The notes beneath the pieces are model-generated. The model was not told the DNA's origin. It ran no database searches and saw nothing but the letters and a program-made list of their open reading frames with translations. A stretch of 64,000 nt of DNA, from contig JARKIF010000026.1 in the NCBI GenBank assembly GCA_029378245.1, forward strand, positions 434,001 through 498,000, read 5' to 3'. Below, one piece after another: positions 23,946 to 34,938 of this stretch. The translations under genes and the position numbers were made by a program. Within the stretch, counting starts at the first letter, position 1, and every line of letters starts with the position of its first letter. This DNA is from Roridomyces roridus. Taxonomy: Eukaryota > Basidiomycota > Agaricomycetes > Agaricales > Mycenaceae.

Positions 23946-25690
23946 TCTTGGTGATTGGGGCTCATGGTCTATGTCTGTTGTGGGCAGGAGAAATATCAAA
24001 ATTTATCAAGAGGAAAAAGAGAGAGAAGGGGAGAAAAAGAGGGGAGACTGTGTATACCATTCATCAATTTCAGAGCATGTTTCTGGCTTCAATTTTGCTT
24101 CCCAGCGCCTCCAAAAAATCGAAATCTGAAAGATATCAAAGAAATCTGCTTTGGCAGTTGATGCGGAAATACCAAGATTAACTCGATGGGGTCGACTGCC
24201 ATTCCGAGTTAAGCCCCAGCGAATGAGAACCAAGATTCGTAATTCCGACTCGCCACGAACCGTTCCGTTGTGTTGCGCGTGACGAGATGTGACGTGCTCC
24301 CTCTCAATCCCACCCACCTCAATGCGCTCACCGCCGGTATCACGCTGTTTCACACGCTGCGGGTCTCGCTGGGTTGCCCAAGATGGAATCTTGATGCTCT
24401 GGTGAAGCATCTGTACCGGTGCGCGCCTTCGGACACTGATTTTTTGTGCTTGCTAATCCCCGTCTTTCCAAAGGTATCTGGCCTCAAAGCTGGCTCAAAT
24501 TCGATGTCATTTGCACCCCTTCTTCGTCGAACTCACGTCCCTTGGCTGACCGCTCCGTGGCTGACCGCTCCGTGGCTGTCCTGACTCCCGACATTGCCTC
24601 TCTGGTGACGAGCGCGACACCCAACAACCTCAGAAACCTCGTGCATCCACTCCGTACAGCACTCGACCTCGGGCATGCGTGCCAACACTCCTCCACCCAG
24701 CTGCAGCCTCGACTGACATGGCCACGCTCTTGTCCGATACGTGCCAAGTCCCCATGACTCTGGCAGTCCCGATTTCGTGCTCTCCACGAGGACGACAACG
24801 CGGAGGCATCCTTTCCGTGACCCAGGGGCTCAGCGGGCTCCTCCACCTCGGCTGCAGCGTTGAGTGACGTGGTTGCACGTTCCTGTACGTCTCGCAGCAA
24901 ACCATTCAAGTCGAATCACGGCTCCTTTGTGCAGAGTGCGACGCACATACTCCTTCCCATCACGTCCTCCACCGCCGACTCTCCTCCCTCCGCAAGATAA
25001 GGGACCTCCGTCGTGCCTCCGTGCCCGAGGAGCCCGATCTCTAGCTCGTCTGTTGAGTCATCTCACCAACGGCAACGACGGCATGCCCGGTGCACCATTC
25101 CGCGGGACTTCGGCGTGTGCAATCGGAATGACGCGCTGGACCCGGAAATCTCACAGCTGACGGTGGTGAGGATGGATCGACCGTGTTTCTTTACGCGGCG
25201 GAGTGCACTCGTTTTCCATTACATCTGCAGCAAGCTCGAGTGCCTCGGTGTACTTATTCTGTATTGTTTAGTTTTGATAGAACTTTTTTCATTCTGCATG
25301 AATCTGGTGCCACGGCAAATTTACAAGCCCCAACCCAGAGGTTTATCGGTTGCTTTGGTAAGCATCAGGGGCTTAACGCAAGATCATTCCGGATTGGGTT
25401 AAACCACCAACAGCCTTGGCTGATGAGCCGTGATTGGAGTAGGATTCGTAGCCCGCTCGCCACTCCCAGCCATCCCAGCCACCCACTAGACAACTTCCGC
25501 CAACCGTGGAACCAGCAGAACCCGCAGCCGTGAAAATTTCGCGCGTAGTACACCACCGCCGACAGCCAGCAGTCCCAGCAGTCCCAGAAGTCCAGCAGTA
25601 CCAGCAGCACCGACAGAAGAACCAGCAGCACCCGTAGAACCGCAGCGCAGACTTTTTCGAGCGCAGCACATCCAGCGCGACACCGTGACG
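23946..25690. other. no confident gene; CAG-rich leader near the next gene
   Basis: Several mid-length open frames on both strands (for example 24270-24584 and 24484-24909) lack motifs and overlap, so none is called. A 15-bp unit GCTGACCGCTCCGTG is repeated in tandem near 24545-24580. At 25560-25640 an imperfect CAG/CCAGCAGTC repeat precedes the next start codon and may belong to its 5' leader. Confidence 0.4.
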
Positions 25691-26788
25691 ATGTCCGAGT
25701 CGTCGCACACTACTACTATCCCTTCTGCTGTCCCAGCCGCCGCCGCTTCAGCTATCACTGATGAACACACCCCCACCGCCGACACCGTTCCAGACGACTT
25801 GCGTGACCTTGATCGCGCTTTGCTAGAAACCGTGCCGTGGACCGTTCGCAAGGAGGGTGGCCCCGCGTTGCAAGCCAGCCTGCGTGCCCTGTGGGTGGCA
25901 GCCTTTCGTGTCGGTGCCAGCGTTGGCCCCGACAGCGCCCAGTTGCAAGCTGAGGAAGAGAAGCGGAGTCGAGAGAGGGAGGAGGCATATGAGGCGGGGC
26001 TCAGGGAAGGTCGCAGTGCCGCCACAGCTGCCTATGCAGAAGGGGAGAGGAAGCTGATCGAGAGAGCGGAGAGAGCAGCATCGCGGGCGAGGAAGGAGGT
26101 GTACGCGGAGGCGTACGAAGCGGGGCGACGAGATGAGAAGGCTGAGGCGGACACGCGAGGCGAGCAGGCCGTGGAGAGTCGTCGGGTGAATGAGGAGGAG
26201 GAGCACGAGCTTTGGGAGGAAGCTTACGAGGCAGGTCGTCTGAATGCCAGCGTTGCCGCAGCCGTGGACGTCGAAAAGGCGCTGGAAACGGAGCGCGTGT
26301 GGGGATTTGACGTGGGATGGAGGCTTGGAACGATGAAGAACGCCACGCTCTCGCCAAACGACGTGCAGACGGATACGCCGAATGTCGTGGACACGCCCAT
26401 CTCTGCCGTCGCGGCGCCGCTCGATTGGGCCGAGGATGCGTCGATGTTACCAACCACTCCCCTCCCTCAACCATCGCCATCTTCAGCTGTCCGAGACTTT
26501 TCATGTCTTCGCAGCGAAGCCCCTGCGCCGTTTGCAAGCATACAGCGCCGCCGTCGACGATCACCACGCCAATCCCGCCGTCCTGTGCATCAAAATCGGG
26601 GCTATTCGAGTGCTACAACGCGCACACCACCGAACCACTACTACCGCCAGCCGCCACCATTTTTACCCCCGCCGTCCACCCGCGCCTTTCCACTTAAAGA
26701 TTCGGCGTCACTGGATTGGGACCACGATCCTCGCCTTTCCGATTTGGGACGTGCACTTACCGCGCTGGGCTGGATTAGGCCCGGATGA
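25691..26788 (+). CDS. hypothetical protein, charged helical, single exon
   Basis: One open frame of 365 codons with no intron. The ATG at 25691 is chosen; an in-frame GTG lies two codons upstream. Residues about 80-190 are highly charged and probably alpha-helical, with three repeats of EAYEAG or a close variant (EAYEAGLREGR, EAYEAGRRDEK, EAYEAGRLNAS). A Pro- and Arg-rich region follows, and the end (LDWDHDPRLSDLGRALTALG) looks like a conserved terminal motif. No enzyme domain is recognised. The protein-like composition and uninterrupted length argue for a real gene. Confidence 0.6.
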   Translation: MSESSHTTTIPSAVPAAAASAITDEHTPTADTVPDDLRDLDRALLETVPWTVRKEGGPALQASLRALWVAAFRVGASVGPDSAQLQAEEEKRSREREEAYEAGLREGRSAATAAYAEGERKLIERAERAASRARKEVYAEAYEAGRRDEKAEADTRGEQAVESRRVNEEEEHELWEEAYEAGRLNASVAAAVDVEKALETERVWGFDVGWRLGTMKNATLSPNDVQTDTPNVVDTPISAVAAPLDWAEDASMLPTTPLPQPSPSSAVRDFSCLRSEAPAPFASIQRRRRRSPRQSRRPVHQNRGYSSATTRTPPNHYYRQPPPFLPPPSTRAFPLKDSASLDWDHDPRLSDLGRALTALGWIRPG

Positions 26789-26850
26789 TTCGGAGATGGG
26801 GCACTCGTTCGACGTTGGGCAACGAGGACGTTGCCATTTTTCCGGTGGGC

Positions 26851-26956
26851 ACATGTGGTAGAGAGATCTGTCGGGGCTTAGTCAGCAGATACGTAGGGTT
26901 AGGGTCAGGTCCTCTCGTCGTTGGCTACCACGACATCCTGCTATCTGGGGCACTCC
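26851..26956 (+). repeat. 103-bp repeat, copy 2 (intact)
   Basis: Near-identical to the repeat at 23691-23945 but without the MITE, so it serves as the empty site. It starts about 60 bp after the stop of the helical hypothetical gene. It contains AGGGTTAGGGT, which looks telomere-like but is only one and a half units. Confidence 0.8.
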
Positions 26957-27163
26957 ACCGCGTCTCTTGCTCTCGCCGCAGATTACATTCTACACGCAGC
27001 CTTGTGCTGCCGTCCATTCATGCCATCCTTCATCCGCACGTCTTCGCTTGCTTCTCGGTCCTCGGTAGACCTTGGGTAGACCTGTCACCTCGGTAGCCTG
27101 ACGTTGCTCGCTTCATAAAAGTCTAGCTACGTGGCCGCTGAGACTCCTTTCTACCCTGCTACC

Positions 27164-28804
27164 ATGTCTGTCGAGAGCCCTTTCATCATCTCCATTCCCC
27201 AAGAATCCCTCTCTCTGCTCCAGCAAAAGTTGCGACTCGTTACCTTTCCCGACGAGTTGGACGATGCAGGCTGGGAATATGGCGCCCCGCTAACCGATAT
27301 CCGTCGTCTCGTCACCAGATGGTCTAATGGATACGACTGGCGATACCATGAAGCTCAGCTCAACATGGAACTTCCGCAGTTTACTAGAGATATCGACGTG
27401 GGAGGGCATGGGATGTTGAATGTCCATTATGTGCACAAGAAAAGTGATGCGGAGTATGCTATCCCGCTGCTCTTCGTCCACGGATGTACGTATCCCATGA
27501 GTCACTGTCGGCCCATTCACTGACGAGCTTATACTGTTCAGGGCCAGGCAGTTTCTTCGAGGCCCGTAAGCTTGTGCCCCTCCTGACGCGTGGGTCTCCC
27601 GACCATCCGAGTTTCCACGTCGTCGCAATCAGCTTGCCCGGGTTTGGTTTCTCTGAAGCGCCCAGGAAGAAGGGGTTCAACCTCGACCAATATGCTGAAG
27701 TACGTGCCTGACTCGACGGGACTCCGTTTGGAATACTCACCAATACCTGCAGGTCTGCAACAAACTCATGTTGTCGTTGGGATACAACGAATACGGTACG
27801 TAACTTACACCGGGATGAAGGGAGGCGAAACGAAATGAATTCTTTGGGAATAGTCACGCAAGGCGGAGATTGGGGTTTCATAGTGCGTGCATTAATTGCG
27901 TCGTTCAAGCTGCCAAGCTCACACGGCTCCAGATCACACGGAGAATGGCACATCTCTACGGACCGAAGTACGTCAAAGCCTGGCATACCAACTTCCCTGG
28001 GTAGCTCCTAATCCTGGACTCTCTCTGGCGCCGGCGCTGAGAATCATCCACATCCAGCGGCACCCCTCCCTCCCTCCTCGGCCAACCCCTCTCCTTCCTC
28101 ACCATGCTCTTCCACCTCCTCTTCCCCTCCGTCAATCCACAAATGCAAGCAGGATTCGACAAAACGCAGAAATTCATGCACTCGGGATCTGGGTACAACG
28201 CGATCCAGAGTACGAAGCCGCAGACCCTGGGGTACTCGATGGCGGATTCGCCTGTTGGGTTGTTGGCGTGGATATACGAGAAGTTGGTGGGTTGGACGGA
28301 TGGGTATGCGTGGGATGACGATGAAGGTAACCTCACTTCCTTCTCTTGAATTGAACGGACGACTGAGCGCTATCAATATTATAGTGCTCACATGGATCTC
28401 GATCTACTGGTTCTCCCGCGCAGGCCCGACCGCCGCCGCACGCATTTACTACGAAGTGGGCGGGGGAAATACACAGAAGCTGGGGGAGCTCATGGGAACC
28501 CCCGAATACACTGCGTCAATCCCGAATGGGATATCGAGGTTCCCGGGCGAGGTTGCTATCTTGCCCAAGAGGTGTGTATTCCTTCCTCTTTTGCGAACGA
28601 AATTCTTATTCAAATTTCAACCCATTTCAAAGTTGGGCAAAGAGCAACAGAAAGATCGTATTCGACCGGGAACACGAGCGAGGGGGGCATTTCGCTGCGT
28701 ATGAGAGGCCGGTGGAGGTGTGTGGGGATTTGAGGGACATGTTTGGGCGGGGCGGGCCTGCGTTTGGGGTGGTCAAGGGTAGGGATGGGTATAATTCCGA
28801 GTGA
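27164..28804 (+). CDS. epoxide hydrolase (alpha/beta-hydrolase fold, EHN domain)
   Basis: Eight exons: 27164-27485, 27542-27699, 27753-27795, 27854-27882, 27933-28000, 28058-28326, 28385-28571 and 28633-28804. The sum is 1248 nt, all phases agree, and it codes for 415 aa, the usual length for fungal/microsomal-type epoxide hydrolases. The N-terminal EHN region contains DWRYHEAQLN. The oxyanion motif HGWPGSF is at about residues 106-112, the nucleophile Asp180 is in GGDWG and the catalytic His378 in GGHFAAYERP. The reaction is hydration of epoxides to diols, acting in detoxification or secondary metabolism. It has no signal peptide. Its last exon ends about 600 bp before the Zn2Cys6 regulator on the same strand; co-regulation is possible but not shown. 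I see no damage. Confidence 0.85.
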
Positions 28805-29424
28805 GCATATGTATCTGCGAGCCTGAAAGTTGTTCGATAATCCCTACTCTGTTCCGATCCATCCTTGCTCAACTTTCCGAATATCTTAGTGCTCTGACGA
28901 ATCATTACCAGCAAGGTCGTTCACCCACAACTAGCAGCCATCTCAGTTCATCTCGCCGGATTCTCTCTGAAGCAACAGGCGTTTGAATTTGCGACTGCCC
29001 TCGTTCGATTCGAGGCTCTCACATGCCGTGCCTCCGTTGTGTTTTTACCTGCTAACCAATGCGCACAGCCAAGTTATCACAAATCTACAAAATGCCATAC
29101 CCTACGTAAGCTATACCATCAATTAACGTATATCCACCCCGCATAAGTATCAGCAAAGAGACACAACATAGTAGTACATACCAAGCCGGCGCCGAATTAC
29201 CTATACAAACTGTAGGCGGCAGGCCGCAGGAGTCGAGGCAAAGAGTAAACGCTGACACTGATACAAGGATGAACGGAAAGAGCTTAGTAATACATGTGCA
29301 GGGAGTCAAGACGAGGATGCGCAAAGGGTGCGTGGCAAAAGCAAGTCTACTTATTGACAAAGATTTTGATCGATGATTGTTGACATCTGTTGACATCACC
29401 CTCTTCACCTTGTCTGCACCACCC
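28805..29424. other. intergenic, partly duplicated at 47.3-47.5 kb
   Basis: No gene. The stretch 29000-29170 resembles 47323-47540: CCCTCGTTCGATTCGA, then AAGTTATCAC-AATCTACAAA and CCCGCATAAGTATCAGCA occur in the same order. It therefore belongs to the duplicated block upstream of the two regulator copies. Confidence 0.6.
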
Positions 29425-31856
29425 ATGGAGGATACAGAAGGCAGTGGCCGTCGGAGGGCGTCCATCGCATGCCAACCGTGGTGCGTCTCCCTTTCTCTTT
29501 CACGGTCTTCCTTTCTAACGTCGAACCACAGCCGCATGCGCAAAATCCGTTGCGATTCGACGCGTCCTGAATGTTCCAATTGCCAGCGACGGGAGGAACA
29601 GTGCGAGTACGACCCTGCTCCGAAACGTCGTGGTCCTGACAAGAGATTGGGCACGCGTCAGCGCTCGTCTAAGCCTCGTGGGCGGAGTGGCGGCTCTGAA
29701 GATGATGGCCCTAGGATGAAACTCGAGTTGCTGAACCCCCTCTTGCTCCCGGCCGCGCCTCAGAGACATTCACCCTTGAGAATCTCCACCAATGAAGCAG
29801 TTCTTCTCGGTGTGCGTTTTCACGTCCTCCCTTTCATCGTCTGCTGATGGCTTGGTATTGCTCAGCCTTCCTTGCAATACCAGCCCACGCCCACCCACTT
29901 TGTGCCACGCCCCTACGACTTTGAGCAAGATGCCCATCCCAAGTTCCCCCCGCCTCCACCGACAGTCCATGCCGCGCAGCAGGGTTGGTGGGACGCCTTC
30001 TTGCAGTCGTATCCTCTGCCCCAGATCGCGGCAGACCTCAATTTCCTGTGCGAATCATACATCTACATCTTCTTCTGTGCGCTCACCCGTCCTCAGATTC
30101 AGTGAGATGGCTTCTCTGTCATTCGTCAACGCCCGCCTACTCCTAGATACCCTGTGGAACCCGACAAAGTACCTCACCATCCAGCCCGCTTTCATACTCG
30201 CGTCGATGGCACTGGCGGTGCTCATCCGCTCTTCCGAGGCCGAGAGAGGGACCAGTGGCCGGGATTGTGCAGCGTTTCTCCGAGACTCGGCCCAGAATGC
30301 ATTGGATCGTGCGTGGCGTGAGGGTGTATGGCTCGACGTCAGTCTCGTCGAGGCAGCGCTAGTGCGTAATATTAATGTCCCTCCTTCATCTCTCCTCTGA
30401 CAAGTACTCTCAGATCCTCGTCGTATACGAATCCTCTGCACACCCCGATTACCACCCCTCCCGACTTTTACAGGCATTCCGCGTGCTCGACCACGCACTC
30501 AGCACGCTGGGTCTCATGTCCTTCGATGCTGGCCAGCCCAACGTCTGTCGCTATGTCTCGGGCACCACGCCACTTGCTGATGCTCCCGCTCCCGCCTCTC
30601 CCTGTCGGTGCATCCCTCCTGGCTTACCTCATGCACTTCCATGGGATAATCCCAGCTGGAGTGCGCATGAGATCAGGGACGAGGAGTGTCGGAGGGTGTG
30701 TTGGAGTGCGTTGAGTCTGGTTACGAGTTTCCGCGTAGAGTGTTGGGCTTTCTCGAGACTGGATGAGTGTGACAAGTTGAGAATGTGTGATCCTGCCAGT
30801 GTGCGTTCTCGTTTCCCCTTCCTCTTCCTTCTCTGATGCGTGCCTGTAGTATCTGCTCATGTTCCCGAACGAGCTGTATGAACGCCGGCGGCTGGACGCT
30901 GATGGGGCGGATCTGAGGAACTCGGTGCCAGCGCTGTACGGGCGAGGCATGCTCCTCACAAACTTTACCGCCAACGTCATCGCCCGTGGGGGTGAGAGTG
31001 AGGAGGAGAGGGAGACCATGATTCAGGCGCTGCAGGAAGCGTGGCAGGAGACGCAGGCTATTCAGGATGCACTGGATGCCCATGAGTGTAATTTGCATAC
31101 GGCGACGGCGCAGCTTGTGGGAGAGAATGTGGTGAATACGCAGATGATGATAACCAAGGGATTGCGCAGGTCAGTGCCTCGCTTGTTCAATGGATAGTAA
31201 CTGAAGTGTTGTTAGCCTGCAGGGATTGCCTGCCACGGATCCGCTCTTCAATCGTCAGCAACCAAAGGAGTGGAGTGCGTCTCTCTTCCTTCCTTCACCA
31301 TTTCCAGTTCTTAATCGTTGCTCAGAATACTATCCAACCGATATCATCAAGCGCGTGACCATGTCGATTTCGTACTTCTCGGACCCGCGCGCGCAGCAGC
31401 TCATTCATCGTCCGTTTTCTGTGACGTGGTTTCACTCGCAGCTGGCCATGTCAGTCCTCGTTTCCCAGCGTGTATGCCTTTGACTGACCCGGTTGTAGAT
31501 GCCTTTTCTTGTGGGAGAACGACCGCACGCTTGCGGATGTGCTTCAAGTCGCAAAGTCGCTGGTGATTCCGCTGGATGTGATGAATGCGTTGTGGCCTTG
31601 TCAGTGTGAGTTGTCTCCTCCGTTTCCCTTACTTCCTCGCACGCCTCCCTCTCCGCCCCCCTCATTCTCAATCGCACTCCTCGCACTCCTCGCACTCCTT
31701 CGTCGCGTGGCTGACCAACGAATACTTGTGACAGTCATACAAACCGAATATGGCACGCTTCGCAAACGGCTTGAGGCGAATTGCAAGTCAGCGGGGCAGG
31801 ACCCGCCGCCGACGAAATCGGATATGCTGCCTCTTCAGCCAGTCGTCTTGGCCTAG
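29425..31856 (+). CDS. Zn2Cys6 fungal transcription factor, intact copy
   Basis: Ten exons: 29425-29480, 29532-29811, 29866-30047, 30097-30361, 30414-30800, 30850-31169, 31216-31274, 31326-31449, 31499-31605 and 31735-31856 (1902 nt, 633 aa, phases consistent). The binuclear zinc cluster CX2CX6CX6CX2CX6C lies at residues 16-43 and is split by intron 1. A basic linker follows. The middle region (RAWREGVWLDVSLVEAAL, EIRDEECRRVCWSALSLV) is the fungal-specific transcription factor domain. An upstream in-frame ATG (29377) exists, but the ATG at 29425 is the one conserved in the second copy. Acts as a nuclear DNA-binding regulator; targets unknown. It converges on the membrane-protein gene at 32.2 kb with 333 bp between stop codons. 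A damaged paralogue lies at 48.9-56.3 kb. Confidence 0.9.
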
Positions 31857-32189
31857 CTTCCAGCTCACCCAACTCCCCTTCTTGTCGTCCCTCCCTCCTT
31901 ACTTTACTTTGACTTCGTTGAAAGCCTATAATCGATCCATAGAGCGTTCGTACTGTATGTATCCCCTCTGTTACATTGCGATACTCACCGATGTTGCCTT
32001 AGTACTTGTTTTGTAGTCTTGTCGTTCTTGTAGCCCTTTAGTTCTTGTAGAGTTGAGAAATTCATCAACGATCATTTTTGACCTTGTTGACTCGGGAAAG
32101 AAGATCGCTTCTTCCCCTTTCATCACTCCCAAAGGCCCATTCGATAGTGCACTACCCATTACTAATTGTACTCAGTGCTCCAATCAAGT
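31857..32189. other. shared 3' intergenic region of convergent genes
   Basis: A 333-bp spacer between the stops of the regulator (+) and the first membrane-protein copy (-). Related sequence follows the second regulator copy (56270-56626) and, joined to repeat R3, lies below the middle membrane gene (38891-39136). The motif TTACATTGCGATAC is shared by the first and middle spacers, and TAGAGTTGAGAA by all three. Confidence 0.7.
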
Positions 32190-33734
32190 CTACTCAACGA
32201 AATGTTCCACCCTCGGTCCTGCTAATCGGGTTCGAACCATTCCTGCCTTGCGTAGATTGGATGTGGTTGGATCCACAACTTGGTCCAATTCCGCCTCGAG
32301 CTCAGGGTGATTGCGGTAAAGCCAGATGATGTGGAGTGGGCCCGTTCCGCTGATGATTTCCTCGTCCCGAGTCCGGAAGACCGAGTACTGGAGAGAGAGA
32401 AGGAATAGTAGGCCGGATACTACCGTACCCAAGATGATCTTGAAAACAAAGGTCAGCATTCACCTCCACTCGCGACGCATTCGGATAGCACTCACATAAC
32501 TCATATTGGCCTGCGATATTTATTCAGTGTCTGCATCAAGCTGGAGAAAGTTGGCACGCACATCTAGCCTTGCTTCGAATGCATCCGCCAAGAACATAGC
32601 CTTTCCTTGCAGCAGTGAGACCTCGACAGGCGGAGGGCCATTTGGCTCCAAGCTCGTAGGGACAAAGCCCGGAAGCGGAGGTATATGACCCACTGGGTAC
32701 GAGAATCAGTCATCGCTCGGTAGTTAGTGCGCTCTACTGACGCGTCCAATACATCGAAGCCACAAGCTCGGCCAGAGCATCTTCAAACTGGTGCAGGGTA
32801 ACGGAGGATGTGGTGGAATTCAAGAGATTGAATCGTTCAATGAAGAACCTGGAAGCAAATGAGTGAAAGTAGGAGACACGAGAGTGAAAAACGACATTTC
32901 GGCTACGGTTATTGTGGGATCGGGGTCAAATATTTCTGCAATACTGGAGACTGGCATGGAGATATACCAGGATTCCCACTAATCAAACACAAACACCTTA
33001 TCAGAACGAGGGTGGTCTAAGACAAGTATACTCACATCGTCCACGACAGCCTCGTAGGGATCCGCGGGTGCCGCCTTGCTGCCCGTTTCTTGAAACGGCG
33101 ACCACACGGAAGAATCTTTCTGACCAAAAACGCGCTGGTTTGAAAGCACTTGAGACTTCGAGTCCACAGTAACGCTCCCGTTGACGAGGCCCAGCGAGCA
33201 TCCGAAAATCTGGATCTTGGCAACGCCGTCGAGGCCTTGTATACCAGAAATATCCACCAATGGGCCAGTATTACCAGCTGAGTCGGAAATGGGAACCGTG
33301 CTGTAGAACAAAGCGGAAGACATGAACGGTGACCCAATGACGTTGTCTGCACTGAAGTTGGCCGGTACTGAGTTGTCATCGGGCACGTATTGCAGTGTTG
33401 AGATGGTTCCAATATCTAGCATATTGTCAATCAGTGTGGGGCCTTGAATCGGAAATAGGACTCACCGGTGTATGCAGGTATATAGTCCAACCCAAGGATA
33501 GTGATTGTCCCCGCCGTTGAATTAACCACTGGATCCGCAAAGTATCCGCAAGTCATGTTGAGTTGGACGGCATCAACGATGGCGGAACCTAGTCCAGAAC
33601 CGGCGGCGGAACCCGATTCGGGGCTGTCAAGGACGTCGTACAGCATCCCCCCCTCGAGCCCCACTGCTGGAGAGCTGGAGTTGATGAATGGAAGATAAAA
33701 GAGTGTTCCCCGGGCATAGAGCAGTGGGCTGTGT

Positions 33735-34938
33735 TCCGAGTCTTAAAAATTTATTTTTAAGCTCGGTCTTATCGGCCCGTTTCCCGCCAGAGTGGGGTCC
33801 AATTTTTTCCGATGACATCTTTGAGCCCTGGTTGTTTGGCTCCTTAAAACTTCCTTATAAGGTAATTCTGAGGGTGTTCTGGCTCCATTCGGTCGCCACT
33901 TAGTCAATGACTCTTACACCTTGGGTATGTATCTCACTTCTGCCGGCCTCCGTGTTATTAAGATCTCTGCTGATGGTGAGTCGGACGCGGAACGGGAGCG
34001 GACGTCTGTTTGACAGCCGATGACGGTTCCGTTGACAGGTCTGCTTCCACCACGCATCGACGACCTACGGTCGACAACGTCGTGTTTTAGCCGCGCAGCC
34101 CACTCCAGCTCCCTCGTCTCACGTATATGCGCTGGCATGGCGCGCCTCTCTTGCGCCTCTCTCCCTTGTGTCTTGCCCTGGTCTTGCCCAATTTATTGGT
34201 TTTCACAAGAGGCACGCGGATCAAAAATTGATGGGATCGGGTAGGGAGGGAGGGGGGGTCCCCGAGGGTCTTGTTTCACTTTTTTTCTTCTGGGTAGTGG
34301 GACTTTGCCACTGCTGTCGGGGACTCAGAGAAGCACAGGCCAAGTATAATTTGTTTGAGTCGGAGCAGAATTAGGCTATTTGATGCGAATTTCCTATTTG
34401 GGATACATTTGATGTGTTCCGGCTGGTCTCAGCAGCACTGATATCAATGATGGCTTGAAGGCCAACGAACATGGCACATGGAAATCGAGAATGGACTCCG
34501 GTTCAACACTAGTGGAGGAGTTTGGCAACCTCACCGTCACTTTCAGGTGTTGTTGGAACCAAAAATGGGTGGCAGTGTGCGAAAAGCCTTCCCAAAAAGG
34601 AAATTTGATGCTTATGTAAAGAGGGAGGGAGGGGGTCGAGGACAGCTAATTCACTTTTCCGACCCGATATCATAAATTTTTGATCTGCATGCCCCTTGGG
34701 TTTTCAGCTCACTTACAATTTACTACGGCTCTTTGGTAAAGCTTTCAGACTACAGTTCTTTGGACGACAAAGCATCCCCGCCGTGACCTGTCATCTCACC
34801 TCAGTGACCTCACTTTGTCGTCCGAATGTCTAGGTAGTACGAAGCAGAAGCAACACCTGGCCACGGGAATGACAGACTTCACCAGGCTCAACCTACAGAC
34901 TCGGATTGCCATGCACCCGCAATGGCCCTCAAAAGCAG
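33735..34938. mobile_element. repeat R, copy 1 (R1), carrying a nested MITE
   Basis: Inserted in unit 2 of membrane-gene copy 1. The left end is a palindrome (CCGAG, T, CTTAAAAA around TTTA, then TTTTTAAG, C, TCGG). The right end is CCCTCAAAAGCAG. The base pair GT lies on both sides in R1 and in R2, so GT may be the target duplication. R1 contains no ORF of note. It aligns with R2 (59817-61375) over most of its length once the nested elements are removed. A non-autonomous element of unassigned class. Confidence 0.7.
34198..34706. mobile_element. hAT-like MITE nested in R1, 8-bp target duplication
   Basis: The element (34206-34698, 493 bp) has imperfect inverted ends of about 37 bp (CAAGAGGCACGCGGATCAAA versus CAAGGGGCATGCAGATCAAA from the other side). 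It is flanked by GGTTTTCA on both sides (34198-34205 and 34699-34706). R2 lacks it at the matching point, which confirms the boundaries. No coding capacity, with G-rich subterminal runs (GGGAGGGAGGGGGGG and a complement-free copy near 34625). The 8-bp duplication points to hAT. Confidence 0.85.

Noticed and set aside
33735..34938. R as a Helitron or solo LTR
   Set aside because: No TC...CTRR ends at the expected spacing from the hairpin and no TG...CA ends; left unclassified.
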